Shown here: positions 15,774 to 24,617 of the stretch, piece by piece
Position numbering within the stretch: position 1 is the stretch's first letter
Layout of the letters: every line of letters starts with the position of its first letter
Assembly (NCBI GenBank): GCA_903899985.1
Contig: CAIULL010000035.1
Coordinates: forward strand, 1-36,406
Length of the DNA stretch: 36,406 nt
Direction of reading: 5' to 3'
Source: an uncultured Schlesneria sp.
GTDB lineage: Bacteria > Planctomycetota > Planctomycetia > Planctomycetales > Planctomycetaceae
The notes under the pieces: model-generated
Databases searched by the model: none
Told to the model about the DNA's origin: nothing
The model's input: only the letters and a program-made list of their open reading frames with translations
Position numbers and translations under genes: made by a program

Positions 15774-18272
15774 ATGGCCGTCCCTCTTGAAAAGTTTGTT
15801 CAGCAGCTGGAGGACAGCGGCGTGATCGCTGTCGAGGCGCTAAAGGACTTTTTGCCTCCCAGGGCATCTCCACAGAGTGCCGAAGAACTGGCTCTGGAAC
15901 TGGTCCGTAAGAAAAAACTGACCAAGTTTCAGGCAGAAGAAGTTTCGAAAGGGAAGGGTAAATCGCTTGTTCTGGGCAATTACGTCCTGATGGAAAAGAT
16001 CGGGGCGGGTGGGATGGGGCAGGTGTTCAAAGCCCGGCATCTGCGAATGGATCGCCTGGTCGCGGTCAAGGTTTTGCCATCCGCGTTGACGAAAGACAAA
16101 GACGCCATTGCCCGGTTTGAGCGGGAAGTCAAAGCAGCCGCAAAGATCAGTCATCCCAATATTGTCGCGGCTCATGATGCTGACTGTGCTAATGGCGTCC
16201 ACTTCCTTGTAATGGAACTGGTGGACGGGAGTGACTTGTCAGCCCTTGTCAAAAAGAATGGGCGGTTCCCGGTTGAGACGGCGGTGAACTACGTCCTGCA
16301 AGCCGCAAAAGGACTGGAAGCCGCCCACAGGAAGGGGATTGTGCATCGGGACATTAAACCGGCCAATCTTCTTTTGGACACAGAGGGAACGGTCAAGATT
16401 CTGGATATGGGGCTGGCTCGCCTGAGTAGTGATAGCGAGGCTACGACGCAGGCCGAACTGACAAACACTGGCGCTGTGATGGGGACTATTGATTACATGT
16501 CCCCGGAACAAGCGATGGACACAAAGACGGCTGATGCCCGTACGGACATCTATGCGTTGGGTTGTTCGCTGTTTTATCTACTGACCGGCACGCCAACCTA
16601 CGAAGGCGATACGCTCATGAAAAAGTTGTTGGCTCATCGGGAGCAGCCGATTCCGTCGCTGCGTTCTGCTCGTGCCGAGGTTCCTGAACCGCTTGAAGCA
16701 GTCTTCAAGAAAATGGTTGCCAAGAAAACCGAAGATCGTTACCAGACGATGGCGGAAGTGATCGCCGCGCTGGAAGGCTGTCGTCCAGATCAACTGAAGA
16801 CAGTTGCCTTACAGTCTTCGGATACCGAACAGCCGATTCTGGCACACGAAAAATCGGCTTCGTCGCCCGCGATGACGTTGGCTTCCCTGACGCGGGAAAC
16901 GGTCGTCAAATCAAAAGGCTCGTCGACAAACAAGTCGGTCGAACCGTCAACGGCGGCGAACTTCACAAACGTTCTCGACAACTTTCCCTCCGCACCGGCA
17001 AAACCCGTTCGCACGAGCACGCTGCCGAAGAAACCTGCCAAAAAAGGGAAAAACTCGCTTCTTGACGACCAGAAAAAGATGTTACTGATCGGTGGTGCGG
17101 CTTTGGGCGTGTTTTTTCTACTGGCCGGTGTGGTCATCAATATGAAGACCAGGTCTGGGGACGGCACGTTGGTCGTCACGGTGACGGAGCCTGATGCAAA
17201 AGTCGAAGTGTTGAACGAAAAGGACAGTGTTGAGATTACCCGCATGGGTGACAAAGAGCCGATTAAGATTACGGTCGTTGAAGGGAAGCATCGTCTGAAG
17301 GTTCAAAAGGACGGATTTGAAATCTTCACCGACAGCTTTGAGATCAAGTCGGGGAAGACCGAGGCGATTACGGCAGAGTTGAAACCGCTGAAGAAGGCGG
17401 AGGTCGCGGGTAACAAACCGTGGGAATCGCCAGCCTTCCAGCAATGGATCAAAGACGTGCAAGCAATGCCCGCCGAGAAGCAGGTGGAAGCCGTCAGCAA
17501 GAAGTTGAAGGAGTTGAATCCGGGGTTTGATGGGAAGTTGACCGACGGCGAGACCAAGCCTCCGCTTCTCGAAAACGGAGTCGTCAAACGGCTCGGTTTT
17601 GTCTCCGACAATGTGACAGATATTTCGCCAGTGAGGGCTCTGACAGGATTGTCATCTCTCAGCTGCAATGCCAGCGGACCGGAGAAAGGGCAATTGTCGG
17701 ACTTGTCGCCGCTCAAAGGGATGTCCCTGGTAAACTTGTATGTCTCGAACACAAAAGTTGCCGATCTGTCCCCCTTACAAGGTCTGCCACTTTGGTTATT
17801 CATGTGCGACGGAACGCAAGTGACTGATCTTTCTCAAATTCAAGGGATACCCTTGACCAACCTCGGTATCACACAAACAAAGGTCGCTGATCTTTCCCCA
17901 CTGAAGGGGATGGATTTGCACTTCTTCTCGTTCGCGATTACTCCTGTTTCTGACCTTTCGCCACTTCGGGGAATGCCATTGAATTTCGTTTATTTTCAAC
18001 AGACGAAAGTGGCCGACCTGTCACCGCTGATTGAAAGTCGGGAATCTTTGTTGACGCTGGCGTTCAGCGAAACGCCGGTGACAGACGTGACGCCCCTTAA
18101 AGGAATGAAGCTCACCCAATTACAATTGACGCCAAAGAACATTACGAAAGGGCTGGATGTCGTTCGAAACATGAAGACGATCGAACGACTTGGCACGCGT
18201 GGGTGGGCCGAATTCCCCGCCGATGAGTTCTGGAAGAAATACGACGCTGGTGAGTTCAGCAATCCTCAGTAG
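15774..18272 (+). CDS. Receptor-like Ser/Thr protein kinase with PEGA and LRR ectodomain (paralogue)
   Basis: The protein has 832 residues. Residues 1-540 align almost collinearly with the preceding kinase (about 80% or more identical over the kinase domain). [21 protein letters not shown] and the SPEQ motif are all intact. The membrane helix is near 440-458, with PEGA after it. The DUF1080 domain is absent: PEGA is followed directly (about 545) by one [20 protein letters not shown] lead and one leucine-rich block of repeats of the type ADLSPLKGM. The two genes therefore share the signalling half and differ in the sensor half. It probably acts as a membrane receptor kinase with different ligand specificity. 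Confidence 0.9.
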   Translation: MAVPLEKFVQQLEDSGVIAVEALKDFLPPRASPQSAEELALELVRKKKLTKFQAEEVSKGKGKSLVLGNYVLMEKIGAGGMGQVFKARHLRMDRLVAVKVLPSALTKDKDAIARFEREVKAAAKISHPNIVAAHDADCANGVHFLVMELVDGSDLSALVKKNGRFPVETAVNYVLQAAKGLEAAHRKGIVHRDIKPANLLLDTEGTVKILDMGLARLSSDSEATTQAELTNTGAVMGTIDYMSPEQAMDTKTADARTDIYALGCSLFYLLTGTPTYEGDTLMKKLLAHREQPIPSLRSARAEVPEPLEAVFKKMVAKKTEDRYQTMAEVIAALEGCRPDQLKTVALQSSDTEQPILAHEKSASSPAMTLASLTRETVVKSKGSSTNKSVEPSTAANFTNVLDNFPSAPAKPVRTSTLPKKPAKKGKNSLLDDQKKMLLIGGAALGVFFLLAGVVINMKTRSGDGTLVVTVTEPDAKVEVLNEKDSVEITRMGDKEPIKITVVEGKHRLKVQKDGFEIFTDSFEIKSGKTEAITAELKPLKKAEVAGNKPWESPAFQQWIKDVQAMPAEKQVEAVSKKLKELNPGFDGKLTDGETKPPLLENGVVKRLGFVSDNVTDISPVRALTGLSSLSCNASGPEKGQLSDLSPLKGMSLVNLYVSNTKVADLSPLQGLPLWLFMCDGTQVTDLSQIQGIPLTNLGITQTKVADLSPLKGMDLHFFSFAITPVSDLSPLRGMPLNFVYFQQTKVADLSPLIESRESLLTLAFSETPVTDVTPLKGMKLTQLQLTPKNITKGLDVVRNMKTIERLGTRGWAEFPADEFWKKYDAGEFSNPQ

Positions 18273-18532
18273 CTCGATTGATATTTGGACGTCGACAAAT
18301 AGTTGATGTCGCTTTTATCGATACGAACTCGCCTGGCGGTTTTGATTTCATCGGCCGAAGAACTTCTAACGGAGAGCGACAGATACATACGGAAGCACCA
18401 TGATTCAACGAAAATATCGGAGTACGTCAACAACCCGGCGGGACCAGTACCACATCCATTGTCATTCTCGTGATGCCTGATGTGAACGACAAATGTGAGC
18501 ATGGACGGTTTCCCTTACAAACTGGTGGACCC

Positions 18533-19474
18533 TCACGGTCGGCTCCAGTCGGTGCGCAGCCGATCACATGCGGCCAGAAGTGAATTCTGGCATTCGTTCA
18601 ACAATCCGGGATCGCTCAGCACTCCGGTTTGGTTTCGGAGCAGCGAGTGTAAGGACTGGGTACGCGCATCAAGAACTCGTTCGCGAAAGCGAGGGCAATG
18701 GTGCAACATCAGACTGGAAAATTGCCAGCAGACACGGCGTCTCCAGGATTCGATGATTCCAGGGTGTTTCAAAAGGAGTTCACCACCCACCTCGCAACTC
18801 TGGTCCTGGCTCGTCAACGCCAGCCGCTGCAACTCGGGATCGCCCAGCATGTACGGTTCATAATCGAGGTGAAAGGGAGAAAGCCAGTCTCGCCATTTGA
18901 AATCCATGCGGTGCGTGCAAATCACGGGAATCCAGGGAACTCGAAAAGAATCCGCGACAATGGCGGCATGCATCGATTCGGCAATGACGAGCCGGGCACT
19001 CGCGATCTGGTCAAACACCGAAAGGTATTCCGTTCGGGGGTCGACGAGTACACATCCGGAGCGGCGGCAAGGCTCTTCCCATCCGCCAAGTTCCATTGTG
19101 GTCCAGTGGGGCACAAAGACCACTGGCGGCCGATCCGACGAGGCGATTTTCGGCTGGTAGAGACGCGAGATCAGAACCGCAGGGTCACCCAATGTAATAT
19201 CCGCAGGAGCCTTCATCGCTCTGGCTGTGAGCTTACCTCTTAACGCGTAGAACTGATAATTCCGCCTGGGAATCGAGTCGTACCCGACACCCGGACCGAG
19301 CAAAACATTCACGGAACCCTTGGGCAAAAGTTCATGCAGCGATGAGCCCACGCCTGAAAAGACAACCGTGTCATCACCAAGCTCTGAAAGCTCGGGAATG
19401 AGTTGTTCCCAGAGCCAGGGGTTGAGGTCATCCCCGAAATTTCCAGCAGGCGCTTTCCAGTAGTAAAGCCGCAT
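18533..19474 (-). CDS. Polysaccharide pyruvyl transferase-like protein
   Basis: The protein has 313 residues from the ATG at 19474, which has GAGGA seven bases upstream; a TTG at 19501 is less likely. The N-terminus MRLYYWKAPAGNFGDDLNPW carries the GNFGDDLN signature of the CsaB/polysaccharide pyruvyl transferase family. GPGVGYDS, ITLGDPAVLI and RLVIAESMHAAIVADSFRVP are the later conserved blocks, the last resembling the SxRLHxxIxA motif. Family members add pyruvate ketals from PEP to surface sugars. No glycosyltransferase or export genes lie nearby, so the acceptor is unknown. The last 100 residues are Arg/Cys-rich and poorly conserved by eye. Confidence 0.85.
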   Translation of the reverse strand: MRLYYWKAPAGNFGDDLNPWLWEQLIPELSELGDDTVVFSGVGSSLHELLPKGSVNVLLGPGVGYDSIPRRNYQFYALRGKLTARAMKAPADITLGDPAVLISRLYQPKIASSDRPPVVFVPHWTTMELGGWEEPCRRSGCVLVDPRTEYLSVFDQIASARLVIAESMHAAIVADSFRVPWIPVICTHRMDFKWRDWLSPFHLDYEPYMLGDPELQRLALTSQDQSCEVGGELLLKHPGIIESWRRRVCWQFSSLMLHHCPRFRERVLDARTQSLHSLLRNQTGVLSDPGLLNECQNSLLAACDRLRTDWSRP

Positions 19475-20222
19475 CAAGCCGTCCTCGGCCACAAATACCA
19501 ATAAGGTATTGAAGCATGGTTCCGCTTTAAGAGTTCGGATATTTTCACGCGGCTACCGCGTTGCTCATGGACAGCCGATCGAAGCGCAACTGAACCAGGT
19601 CATATGTCACGAGTTTTCTGAGTGGATACCGGTAAGATCCGGGAATAGCAGTCTGCCGACCGAAGAACGGTTTTCCATCGGTATACGCAAGTTTCATTAA
19701 TCTGCCGGGCAGCCGTGGCTCCGGATATTCGGCATCGTGAAAGAAGGGAATTGTTCAACCAATCGTTGACAAATGGTTTTTATAGTCCCGGTTACGTTGG
19801 CGCGCCACGAACAATACTTCAAGAGGAAAATGATCATTCGCGTTTTGAATTGCGGAAATGCCCTGGATCGCATTTTCGACGATTGGCGCTGAAGTTGCCC
19901 GTTCGAATTTTATGCCGACTGCCAATCCCGTGACTTTCCTCTAAAGACGGGGTCACGCGAGTGAACGGCGTCCTGACAAAATAAGAACGGGATGCCGCGC
20001 AAGCATCTGTCGTTCGGGGCGCTATTCGGCTCTGAGTCATGGAAAGGGCCAACCGCCAGACAATTCGGACTCGAATTGCCATTTCGCCCCCGAGGCCGAC
20101 CGAAAAACAGAATCGAGGACTGTGAGCCTTAATTTATTTGAATTATTCTTTTGTCGTTGATCAAAGACCTCAGGAAAAGTCTTTGAAATGTGTTCAAGTC
20201 ACTCTCAAGACCAAGGAATCTC
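19475..20222. other. 748-bp region without a recognisable gene
   Basis: This is the longest gene-free stretch in the window. Several short open frames exist (for example 19509-19700 plus, 19834-20082 minus), but none has a plausible ribosome site or protein-like composition, and they end arbitrarily. The last 120 bases are AT-rich. It may hold decayed sequence, a promoter for the pyruvyl transferase gene, or an undetected RNA. No strong repeat was seen. Confidence 0.4.
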
Positions 20223-20627
20223 TTAGGGATTGGACCAGTCTTCGACAACAAGACGGCTGACGCGGGAGAATTCGCTAACATTGTTCGTGACCAACGTGAC
20301 ATTCATCTGACGTGCGTGCGCCGCAATGAGATTGTCCAATGGTCCAATTGGGGTTCCGAGGGACTCCAGTTCGGTTCTCACGCGGCCATATTCCATCGCC
20401 GCTGGTTCATGGAATGGAATGATTTCTAACGGGATGAGAAATCCGTTAAGAGCGGCGTGATTTTTCGCAGGGTCCAGGCTTTTGTCTGCTCCGTATCTCA
20501 GTTCGGCCAATGTCACTGAAGAGATTCCCACCTGGCCAACCTGCTGCTGGCGCAATCGTTGAAGTACCAACGCGGATTTTTTGCGTATCACAAACACGCA
20601 AATGTTCGTGTCAAGGAGATACTTCAC
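20223..20627 (-). CDS. vapC: VapC toxin, PIN-domain ribonuclease
   Basis: The protein has 134 residues. The PIN-domain acidic residues are Asp6 (LLDTNI), Glu42 (LAELRYGA) and Asp98 (GPLDNLIAAHA), and the fourth position falls in TNNVSEF, as in many VapC proteins. It is an endoribonuclease, usually cutting tRNA or rRNA. It overlaps the antitoxin stop by 4 bp (20624-20627). It appears complete. Confidence 0.94.
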   Translation of the reverse strand: MKYLLDTNICVFVIRKKSALVLQRLRQQQVGQVGISSVTLAELRYGADKSLDPAKNHAALNGFLIPLEIIPFHEPAAMEYGRVRTELESLGTPIGPLDNLIAAHARQMNVTLVTNNVSEFSRVSRLVVEDWSNP

Positions 20628-20860
20628 TCGAACAACGCCTCTCTTTTCTGCGCTTGCGGCTGATCACGTTCCTCCATGAAGTCGTTTGTGAAATCATTCA
20701 GGCTTCCCGACATCAGGTCCCACGGATTCGCATCAATCGGAATGAGCAAAACCGATCTTCCGACGCGTTTTAAATAAACTTCGCTGGCGTCAAGCTGGAA
20801 TCCCGCCGGCAATTCAATCGACTGATGCTGACTTTGAGTAATGACAGTCGCCGTTTCCAT
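20624..20860 (-). CDS. vapB: VapB antitoxin, AbrB/SpoVT-like
   Basis: The protein has 78 residues. The first half, ATVITQSQHQSIELPAGFQL then VYLKRVGRSVLLIP, is the swapped-hairpin AbrB DNA-binding fold. The polar C-terminus (NDFTNDFMEERDQPQ) would occupy the VapC groove. AAAGGAG seven bases before the ATG at 20860 is a strong ribosome site. It probably represses its own operon. Confidence 0.92.
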   Translation of the reverse strand: METATVITQSQHQSIELPAGFQLDASEVYLKRVGRSVLLIPIDANPWDLMSGSLNDFTNDFMEERDQPQAQKREALFE

Positions 20861-21209
20861 TAAGGACTCCTTTGGAAGGGACGAGAAAAACTGAGAGGTC
20901 AGGTTCGCTTAATTGTAGCCATAAGTGAAGCGGGAAGCACACAAGTTCTATTTTCAGAGACGGATTCGATCTTGGGAATAAATCACCGCTGCCACAAGCA
21001 CTTCAGCCTGGCGGATGAGGCTTACTTGCCAGGGTGATTGAAAAGTCTCTTCGTTTTCCGAAACCGCGTCCCTTCCCGTCACTGCATCAAAAACGATATC
21101 CTATTTCGCAAAGCATCGATCTCGATCGTATCCTAGAGTCTGTCCAATGGGGAACGACCGCGCTGCGAGACACGATACGGTTTTGGTTGGTTTCAGGAGT
21201 TAGAAGACA
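20861..21209. other. Divergent promoter region between vapB and fba
   Basis: These 349 bp separate the minus-strand vapBC operon from the plus-strand aldolase and must carry both promoters. A GGAG lies about ten bases before the aldolase ATG. No gene, repeat or riboswitch was recognised. Confidence 0.35.
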
Positions 21210-22229
21210 ATGCCTTTGGTTCCACTTCGAGTTGTACTCGACCACGCCGCTGAAAATAACTACGGCGTCGCCGCATTCAACGTTAATAATATGGAACAGA
21301 TTCAATCGATCATGGAAGCGGCTCGGGAAACCGATTCGCCCTGTATCGTACAAGCATCTCGTGGTGCTCGGTCCTATTCGCAGGACAATTACCTGCGACA
21401 TCTGATGCTCGCCGCATCAGAATTGTATCCAGAAATCCCGATTGTCATGCATCAGGACCACGGCAACAGCCCGGCAACCTGCTGCAGCGCGATCAAGTAC
21501 GGCTTCACGTCCGTCATGATGGACGGTTCGCTGAAGGAAGACGGTAAGACACCTGCCGACTACGACTACAACGTCGCTGTCACAGCAGAAGTCGTCAAAG
21601 TGGCTCATATGTTCGGGGTCTCGGTCGAAGGCGAACTCGGTTGCCTGGGCCGGCTCGACACGGGGGAAGGGGAAGCCGAAGACGGTCACGGTGCGTCCGG
21701 TCAACTTTCTCACGATCAGTTGTTGACCGATCCCGATGAAGCGGAACGGTTTGTGAAGGCAACGAACGTCGATGCCCTGGCGGTTGCGATCGGAACCAGT
21801 CACGGTGCTTACAAGTTCGACAAGAAGCCCGACGGCGAAGTTCTCGCGATGAAGCGCATCGAAGAAATTCACAAGAAGCTGCCAAACACACATCTCGTGA
21901 TGCACGGCAGTTCGTCTGTGCCACAGGAATTGCAAGACATCATCAACAAGTACGGCGGCAAGATGAAGCAGACGTTCGGTGTCCCTGTGGAAGAGATTCA
22001 ACGAGGGATCAAGAGCGGCGTTCGCAAGATTAATGTCGATACCGACTGCCGCATGGCGATTACCGGTGCGATTCGCCAGTTGCTCGCGACCAGCCCTGAC
22101 AAGTTTGATCCACGAGACTATCTGAAGCCAGCCCGCGAAGCGATGAAGAAGGTCTGCGTCGCTCGTATGGTTCAGTTTGGTCAAGCAGGCAATGCCAGCA
22201 AGCTGATCGCGTCTGGAAAAGCGAAGTAA
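21210..22229 (+). CDS. fba: Class II fructose-bisphosphate aldolase
   Basis: The protein has 339 residues and is of the CBB/Calvin-type subfamily. The zinc ligands and catalytic Asp are in HQDHGN (81-86), with Glu142 in VEGELG, His198 in GTSHGAYKF and His232 in VMHGSSSVP. The phosphate site is INVDTD (274-279). It interconverts fructose-1,6-bisphosphate with glyceraldehyde-3-phosphate and dihydroxyacetone phosphate in glycolysis and gluconeogenesis. It is monocistronic, with a strong terminator 30 bp downstream. Confidence 0.97.
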   Translation: MPLVPLRVVLDHAAENNYGVAAFNVNNMEQIQSIMEAARETDSPCIVQASRGARSYSQDNYLRHLMLAASELYPEIPIVMHQDHGNSPATCCSAIKYGFTSVMMDGSLKEDGKTPADYDYNVAVTAEVVKVAHMFGVSVEGELGCLGRLDTGEGEAEDGHGASGQLSHDQLLTDPDEAERFVKATNVDALAVAIGTSHGAYKFDKKPDGEVLAMKRIEEIHKKLPNTHLVMHGSSSVPQELQDIINKYGGKMKQTFGVPVEEIQRGIKSGVRKINVDTDCRMAITGAIRQLLATSPDKFDPRDYLKPAREAMKKVCVARMVQFGQAGNASKLIASGKAK

Positions 22230-22259
22230 CCCTTTGCCAACAGCGAAGATTCGTTTTCG

Positions 22260-22298
22260 AAAAGCCCGGATGCCGTCGTGCGTCCGGGCTTTTCTTTA
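22260..22298 (+). terminator. Intrinsic terminator of fba
   Basis: A perfect 11-bp stem (AAAAGCCCGGA at 22260-22270, TCCGGGCTTTT at 22283-22293) with a 12-base loop is followed by more T residues. This is the clearest rho-independent terminator in the window. Confidence 0.9.
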
Positions 22299-22561
22299 TT
22301 AAGCACACTCGCCCTATTCGAACCTGCGTGATTGCGGCAACCTGAAATGGGGCTGAAACCGGATCAAAGGACATCGACAGACACGAATCGTTCGTCGAGA
22401 ATGGTGCGTGGCTTTGTCATACAACCATTTTTTCCGGTTTGATTGAGCGATACGACATTTGGAATGCACCACGATTGATACGTTGATATCCGCCTGAATA
22501 CGCTGCGTGAATAATCCTTCCGAACCTGTTTCATCCACCCCAGAATCTTGACCGCTGAATT
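22299..22561. other. Intergenic region before the secretion ATPase
   Basis: The 263 bp between the aldolase terminator and the ATPase gene contain no recognised gene or repeat. The ATPase promoter is probably here; no strong ribosome site is visible before the ATG at 22562. Confidence 0.35.
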
Positions 22562-24244
22562 ATGGATATCGCTCAAACTCTCATTCGACATGGTCTCGTT
22601 ACAAAGCCTCAGGTCGAAGCCGCTCTGCCACAGGCGGCAGGAAAACGGGTCGACAGGGTGCTCGTGGAAATGGGAATCGTCAAAGAAGACGATGTCTTGC
22701 GAGCGTTCGCCGAAGAACTGGGGATGGATTTTGTTGAAGTCAAACAGGAATCGATTGATCGCGAACTGTTGATGCAGTTCCCGACAACCGCCGTTTTTCG
22801 ACATTCTCTCTTACCACTGGCTCGACGGAACGGCAGTGTGATCGTCGCGACGAGCGACCCGTTCAATCTGGAAGCTCTGGAAGAATTGTCCGCCGTCAGT
22901 GGATTTCACCTGGAACCGGTTCTGGCACGGCGCCTGGATGTCGTCGAACTGATCAAAGAACATTTAGGTGTCGGCGGGGACACACTGAATGAGCTCGTGG
23001 CTCAACGATCTGCCGAAGGGATCGAGCTGCTGAGCGACTTGTCGGCCGATGATTCGGATCTCGCTCAACAGGCCGAGAACGCATCGGTCATTAAACTTGT
23101 GAACGAATTGCTTGTTGAAGCTCTTGAACAGCAGTCGAGCGACGTTCACATCGAGCCGCAAGAGAACGGATTGACAATTCGTTACCGCGTTGACGGCTTG
23201 TTACGAGTGCAGCCGGTGCCCGAGTCAATCTCGCACTTCTTTCAGGCGATCGTGACGCGCCTGAAGATCATGTCGAAGCTGAATATCGCCGAAAAGCGAA
23301 TTCCCCAGGACGGTCGTATCAAGCTGCGGGTCTCAGGCCGCGAGATCGATGTCCGTGTTTCGATTATCCCGATGGTGCACGGCGAGGGTGTCGTCATGCG
23401 ACTCCTTGATAAGGGCCGAATGGTCTTCAATCTGAAGAACGTTGGTATGCCGGATCAGCTTGCCAAGACATTCCATGAATTGATCGCGTTGCCTCACGGA
23501 ATCATTCTGGTCACCGGTCCTACCGGTAGTGGTAAAACCTCGACTCTTTACAGCGCATTGAACGAAATCAAAGAGCCGACAATCAAGATCATCACCGTCG
23601 AAGACCCTGTCGAATATCAGAACCCGGGGATCAGTCAGATCCAGGTTCACTCCAAAGTCGGCCTGACATTTGCCGCTGGTCTACGAAGCATTCTGCGTCA
23701 CGACCCCGACGTGATTCTGATCGGGGAAATTCGAGACGGTGAGACGGCAGAAGCGGCAATTCAGGCTTCTTTGACGGGCCACCTGGTCTTCAGCACGTTA
23801 CATACGAACGACGCTCCGGGCGCTTTTGCCCGTCTGATCGACATGGGTGTCGAACCCTATCTCGTGGCCAGTACCGTTGAAGGGGTGCTGGCCCAGCGAC
23901 TGGTCCGCGTCCTTTGCAAACACTGCAAAGAACAGTACCGGCCCGTCGAAGATGAGTTGCCCGATGACTTTCCTATTCCCGCTCCCGAGTTCCTTTGGAA
24001 GCCAATCGGTTGTCGCGAGTGCAAGGGAAGCGGCTATGCTGGCCGCCGCGCGATCTTTGAACTGCTGCGAACGGACCCCGAAATCGGCCGACTTTGTATT
24101 AATCGCGCCAGTACTTCCGATGTGCGAGACTATGCCCTGAAGAAGGGGATGGTGTCGCTTCGACTGAATGGTTTTCAGCGAGTCCTCGACGGCACAACCA
24201 CGCTCGAAGAAGTGATGAGAATTACAAAACGGGATATCGGCTAA
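22562..24244 (+). CDS. gspE: Type II secretion / type IV pilus assembly ATPase (GspE/PilB family)
   Basis: The protein has 560 residues. The N-terminal about 150 residues form a GspE_N/MshEN-type domain. The ATPase core has Walker A GPTGSGKT (319-326), [11 protein letters not shown] (Asp box), Walker [14 protein letters not shown] and the His box [18 protein letters not shown]. The zinc tetracysteine is Cys452, Cys455 (CKHC), Cys484 and Cys487 (CREC). It powers assembly of a pilus or pseudopilus at the cytoplasmic face. The RLG element of c-di-GMP-binding MshEN motifs is missing in the first half. GspE and PilB cannot be told apart here because no gspF/pilC, pilT or pilin gene is adjacent. 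Confidence 0.94.
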   Translation: MDIAQTLIRHGLVTKPQVEAALPQAAGKRVDRVLVEMGIVKEDDVLRAFAEELGMDFVEVKQESIDRELLMQFPTTAVFRHSLLPLARRNGSVIVATSDPFNLEALEELSAVSGFHLEPVLARRLDVVELIKEHLGVGGDTLNELVAQRSAEGIELLSDLSADDSDLAQQAENASVIKLVNELLVEALEQQSSDVHIEPQENGLTIRYRVDGLLRVQPVPESISHFFQAIVTRLKIMSKLNIAEKRIPQDGRIKLRVSGREIDVRVSIIPMVHGEGVVMRLLDKGRMVFNLKNVGMPDQLAKTFHELIALPHGIILVTGPTGSGKTSTLYSALNEIKEPTIKIITVEDPVEYQNPGISQIQVHSKVGLTFAAGLRSILRHDPDVILIGEIRDGETAEAAIQASLTGHLVFSTLHTNDAPGAFARLIDMGVEPYLVASTVEGVLAQRLVRVLCKHCKEQYRPVEDELPDDFPIPAPEFLWKPIGCRECKGSGYAGRRAIFELLRTDPEIGRLCINRASTSDVRDYALKKGMVSLRLNGFQRVLDGTTTLEEVMRITKRDIG

Positions 24245-24330
24245 GATTCGATTACTTGATTCGGTTCGCCTCCAACTTAAGCCAGCGCACTGAAGATTTG
24301 TTTTCAAGTAAACACGGGTTCATTTGAAAA

Positions 24331-24410
24331 CAGTGCCGAGCGTCATAACGAACATCGGTATCATGACACAGCTTCTCGAAGGACTCCGAAGCCGTGGTGC
24401 ATCGAGACGA
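24331..24410. repeat. Diverged copy of the palindromic repeat at 1-205
   Basis: It shares CAGTGCCGAG, AACGAAC, CAGCTTCTC and GGACTCCGAAGC in the same order and spacing as the copies at 1-80 and 122-202. The inner hairpin is partly eroded. The sequence TTCATTTGAAA just before it also occurs at 1545-1554 next to another GTGCCGAGTT, so the element once extended further left. Confidence 0.65.
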
Positions 24411-24558
24411 AAGCGAAAGAAAAACCAGTCATGGCGTTGCCCCTTTGAGCAGGACGGGTGTCCGAAACCTTCGGCGTTCCGATATGATGCTGACCCTGAC
24501 TTGGCAGAGACTTCAACTTCGGCAGTCACACGGTTACTGTAACGGACGCCAAATCAGG

Positions 24559-24588
24559 TGTGATCCCACGATTGTGGTTTCGATCACA
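24559..24588. promoter_or_regulatory. Nested inverted repeat upstream of the cytochrome gene
   Basis: TGTGATC (24559-24565) and GATCACA (24582-24588) flank a smaller hairpin CCAC-GATT-GTGG (24566-24577). It sits 30 bp before the start codon and 16 bp before the ribosome site, so it could be an operator or a 5'-UTR hairpin. The spacing is too wide for a CRP/FNR half-site pair. Confidence 0.35.
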
Positions 24589-24617
24589 TCCCTGCCTGTT
24601 GCCAAGGAACGAGATCC

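Larger units (their letters stand above)
24245..24617. other. Intergenic region holding a diverged repeat and a nested inverted repeat
   Basis: These 373 bp contain a diverged copy of the 80-bp palindromic repeat (24331-24410) and, just before the cytochrome gene, a nested inverted repeat (24559-24588). AAGGA at 24604-24608 is the ribosome site of the next gene. No coding frame was supported. Confidence 0.45.

Noticed and set aside
11847-18272. Kinases considered pseudokinases because of DMG in place of DFG
   Set aside because: The catalytic Lys, HRD Asp, Asn and metal-binding Asp are all kept, and DMG is a common active variant in planctomycete kinases.
19834-20082. 82-codon minus-strand frame in the gene-free gap
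   Set aside because: No ribosome site, Arg/Ser-rich random composition and no recognisable motif.
21417-22184. 255-codon minus-strand frame opposite fba
   Set aside because: It is a shadow of the highly conserved aldolase gene.
24559-24588. CRP/FNR binding site
   Set aside because: The TGTGA and TCACA half-sites are separated by 20 bases, far more than the six needed.
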